Shown here: piece by piece, positions 13,285-14,496 of the stretch
Layout of the letters: every line of letters starts with the position of its first letter
Position numbering within the stretch: position 1 is the first letter of the stretch
Origin: Oligoflexia bacterium
Lineage (GTDB): Bacteria; Bdellovibrionota; UBA1018; CAIMNF01
Assembly: GCA_903858975.1 (NCBI GenBank)
Contig: CAIOKW010000259.1
Location: 1 to 14,496, forward strand
DNA length: 14,496 bases
Direction of reading: 5' to 3'
The notes under the pieces: generated by a model
Told to the model about the DNA's origin: nothing
Databases searched by the model: none
Seen by the model: the letters and a program-made list of their open reading frames with translations, nothing else
Program-made: the position numbers and the translations under genes

Positions 13285-14465
13285 AATCGCAGCTTCTTAG
13301 TCAGCATCACTTCGCCATTGAGATCGTATTCTTTTAACTCCCAATGATCTGAAATTCGTTCCAAAACAGCAAATCCAAAGCGCGCAATAAGGTTTGATTC
13401 TTTCAATCGGGTTCCGTCGATTTCAGAACCGACTGGAGATTGCCTTGGGTTCTTAATCAATTCGGTCCCACTGTTTCCGACGACAACTTGGGTGGCCCTT
13501 CCATCTTCATAGGTAGAAAGGTGAAAAAGGTGCCAGTGACCCGCGAAAACTAGTTTTACACCCTCGACTGCTCCAATCGGATCAGTGGATTCATCTCCCC
13601 AGAGAGGGCGATGGGTGAGGAGCACTGAGTTCTTTAAGTGAAGGGATTTCAGAGAATCGAGCCTTCTTTTTGAAATCGCATTTTGTGAGGAATCCAGCAC
13701 TGCGAGATTTAAGTGATCAAAGTGGATTTGATACGGTTCGGGCTCTTCAATGCACACGGGATTAAATGGATTCGGGTCTAAAAGACGCATGAATCCTTCG
13801 CCGGCGCGAGTGCAGGATTCATGATTTCCCCTGACGAATACCCACGGAGATTGCGACAAGAGTTTTTCTGCTGGAGCAAAAAGATCCGCATTCCAGGATC
13901 CCCAAGTGTCTCCGGATGGAGACTTCTCACATCCGGGCACGCCCGGAGGGCAAGCTGATTCTCGATAAAGATAATCGCCCACATGAATGACGAGATCGGG
14001 GTTCATCGAGGCAGCAAGTTCACTGATTTTTAGGAAAGGCCAGGTTTTTGGATCGTTGCAATTTTGAACCCAGGCCGTCGCTTTTGTTTTTCCTTTTACG
14101 CGACAGCCGGTATCACCGATGATGACAATTTTCTTGGGATCAGAACTCACGCGGGGCAGGGTCCGGTTCCCGACTTTGATCTCCTTTGCATCCTTTGGCA
14201 AAGAAAACTCACACACCTTAATTTCAAATTGGGGTTTGTCCTCGGAGGTAATTCGAGGCTGCATTTTTTCTAGAGTCCCGTTGATTGAAATCTCAGGGCA
14301 CGCAGCCTCACGAGTAATCACTCGGGCAATGGCTTTGCCATCTGCACCGAGAGTCACGAAGCTGCTCAGCAGAAGCTCTGATCGATTTTCTTTTGATGGA
14401 AGCATCGAGCAGGAGTTCAGCAAAAGGGCAAAGGCGAGAAGCGGAGCTTGAAGTTTGAGATTCAT
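13281..14465 (-). CDS. Lipoprotein metallophosphoesterase
   Basis: 394 aa. The N-terminus is a lipoprotein signal: MNLKLQ, a hydrophobic run, then LNSC with C19 as the lipidated cysteine, so it is anchored to a membrane facing the periplasm or surface. Residues 20-105 are an N-terminal region with no recognised domain. A calcineurin-like phosphoesterase domain follows (about 112-340): D118 (IIGDTG), D164 (HVGDYLY), N214-H215 (RGNHES), H285 (LLTHRPLW) and H310/H312 (AGHWH), the full metal-binding set. The best match in style is the purple acid/tartrate-resistant acid phosphatase-like group; the substrate (phosphomonoester, nucleotide or other) cannot be told. Extra cysteines between the metal motifs (residues about 121-238) suggest disulfides, in keeping with export. 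ATG 14463-14465 has only a weak Shine-Dalgarno. Confidence 0.9.
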   Translation of the reverse strand: MNLKLQAPLLAFALLLNSCSMLPSKENRSELLLSSFVTLGADGKAIARVITREAACPEISINGTLEKMQPRITSEDKPQFEIKVCEFSLPKDAKEIKVGNRTLPRVSSDPKKIVIIGDTGCRVKGKTKATAWVQNCNDPKTWPFLKISELAASMNPDLVIHVGDYLYRESACPPGVPGCEKSPSGDTWGSWNADLFAPAEKLLSQSPWVFVRGNHESCTRAGEGFMRLLDPNPFNPVCIEEPEPYQIHFDHLNLAVLDSSQNAISKRRLDSLKSLHLKNSVLLTHRPLWGDESTDPIGAVEGVKLVFAGHWHLFHLSTYEDGRATQVVVGNSGTELIKNPRQSPVGSEIDGTRLKESNLIARFGFAVLERISDHWELKEYDLNGEVMLTKKLRF

Positions 14466-14496
14466 GTAGCCCCATGCTCTCAGACTTTTTACTCCC

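Noticed and set aside
1..14496. CRISPR arrays, insertion sequences, tRNA or rRNA genes
   Set aside because: No regularly spaced direct repeats, no transposase, no cloverleaf or rRNA signature seen.

Overview
The window reads as chromosomal sequence of a Gram-negative bacterium: there is an outer-membrane-type beta-barrel candidate with a signal peptide, a lipoprotein, NtrC/sigma-54 regulation and a three-subunit biotin carboxylase set. Moderate GC, a mitochondrial-type citrate synthase and the mixture of families suggest a former deltaproteobacterial lineage, perhaps Bdellovibrionota-like. That placement is inference from protein style only.

Layout. 1-134 holds the last 43 codons of an NtrC-family sigma-54 activator. 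It meets a minus-strand unit (beta-barrel candidate, then citrate synthase) at a perfect 23-bp-arm bidirectional terminator (151-203). From about 2342 the plus strand carries a two-domain fusion of a phosphoribosyltransferase and an erythromycin-esterase-family domain. Next comes a roughly 1.1 kb stretch (4316-5405) with no convincing long protein gene. From 5406 a plus-strand operon encodes the carboxyltransferase, biotin carboxylase and biotin carrier subunits of an acyl-CoA (probably propionyl-CoA) carboxylase, followed by a SUI1/YciH-type translation factor. It converges with a minus-strand two-component pair: a soluble dual-PAS histidine kinase and a stand-alone receiver. Divergent from the kinase, trhO (tRNA U34 hydroxylation) and an SDR-type NAD(P)-binding protein form a tight plus-strand pair. 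That pair ends in overlapping stop codons with a minus-strand lipoprotein metallophosphoesterase.

The most interesting part is 4316-5405. It begins near a textbook GG-N10-GC sigma-54 promoter motif (4402-4417), is dense in local and nested inverted repeats of GNRA/purine-rich character, and ends in a strong intrinsic terminator (5219-5272). The simplest reading is a large (about 845-900 nt) structured non-coding RNA with its own promoter and terminator. I do not recognise its family. A hairpin of 34 nt near the 3' end resembles group II intron domain V but does not pair correctly, and no reverse transcriptase is present. A 38-codon ORF with an excellent Shine-Dalgarno sequence lies inside, so a dual-function RNA is possible.

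How the genes fit together: citrate synthase and the acyl-CoA carboxylase are central carbon enzymes (acetyl-CoA entry to the TCA cycle; carboxylation of propionyl- or acetyl-CoA). The rest are translation/tRNA modification, signalling and envelope functions without an obvious common pathway.
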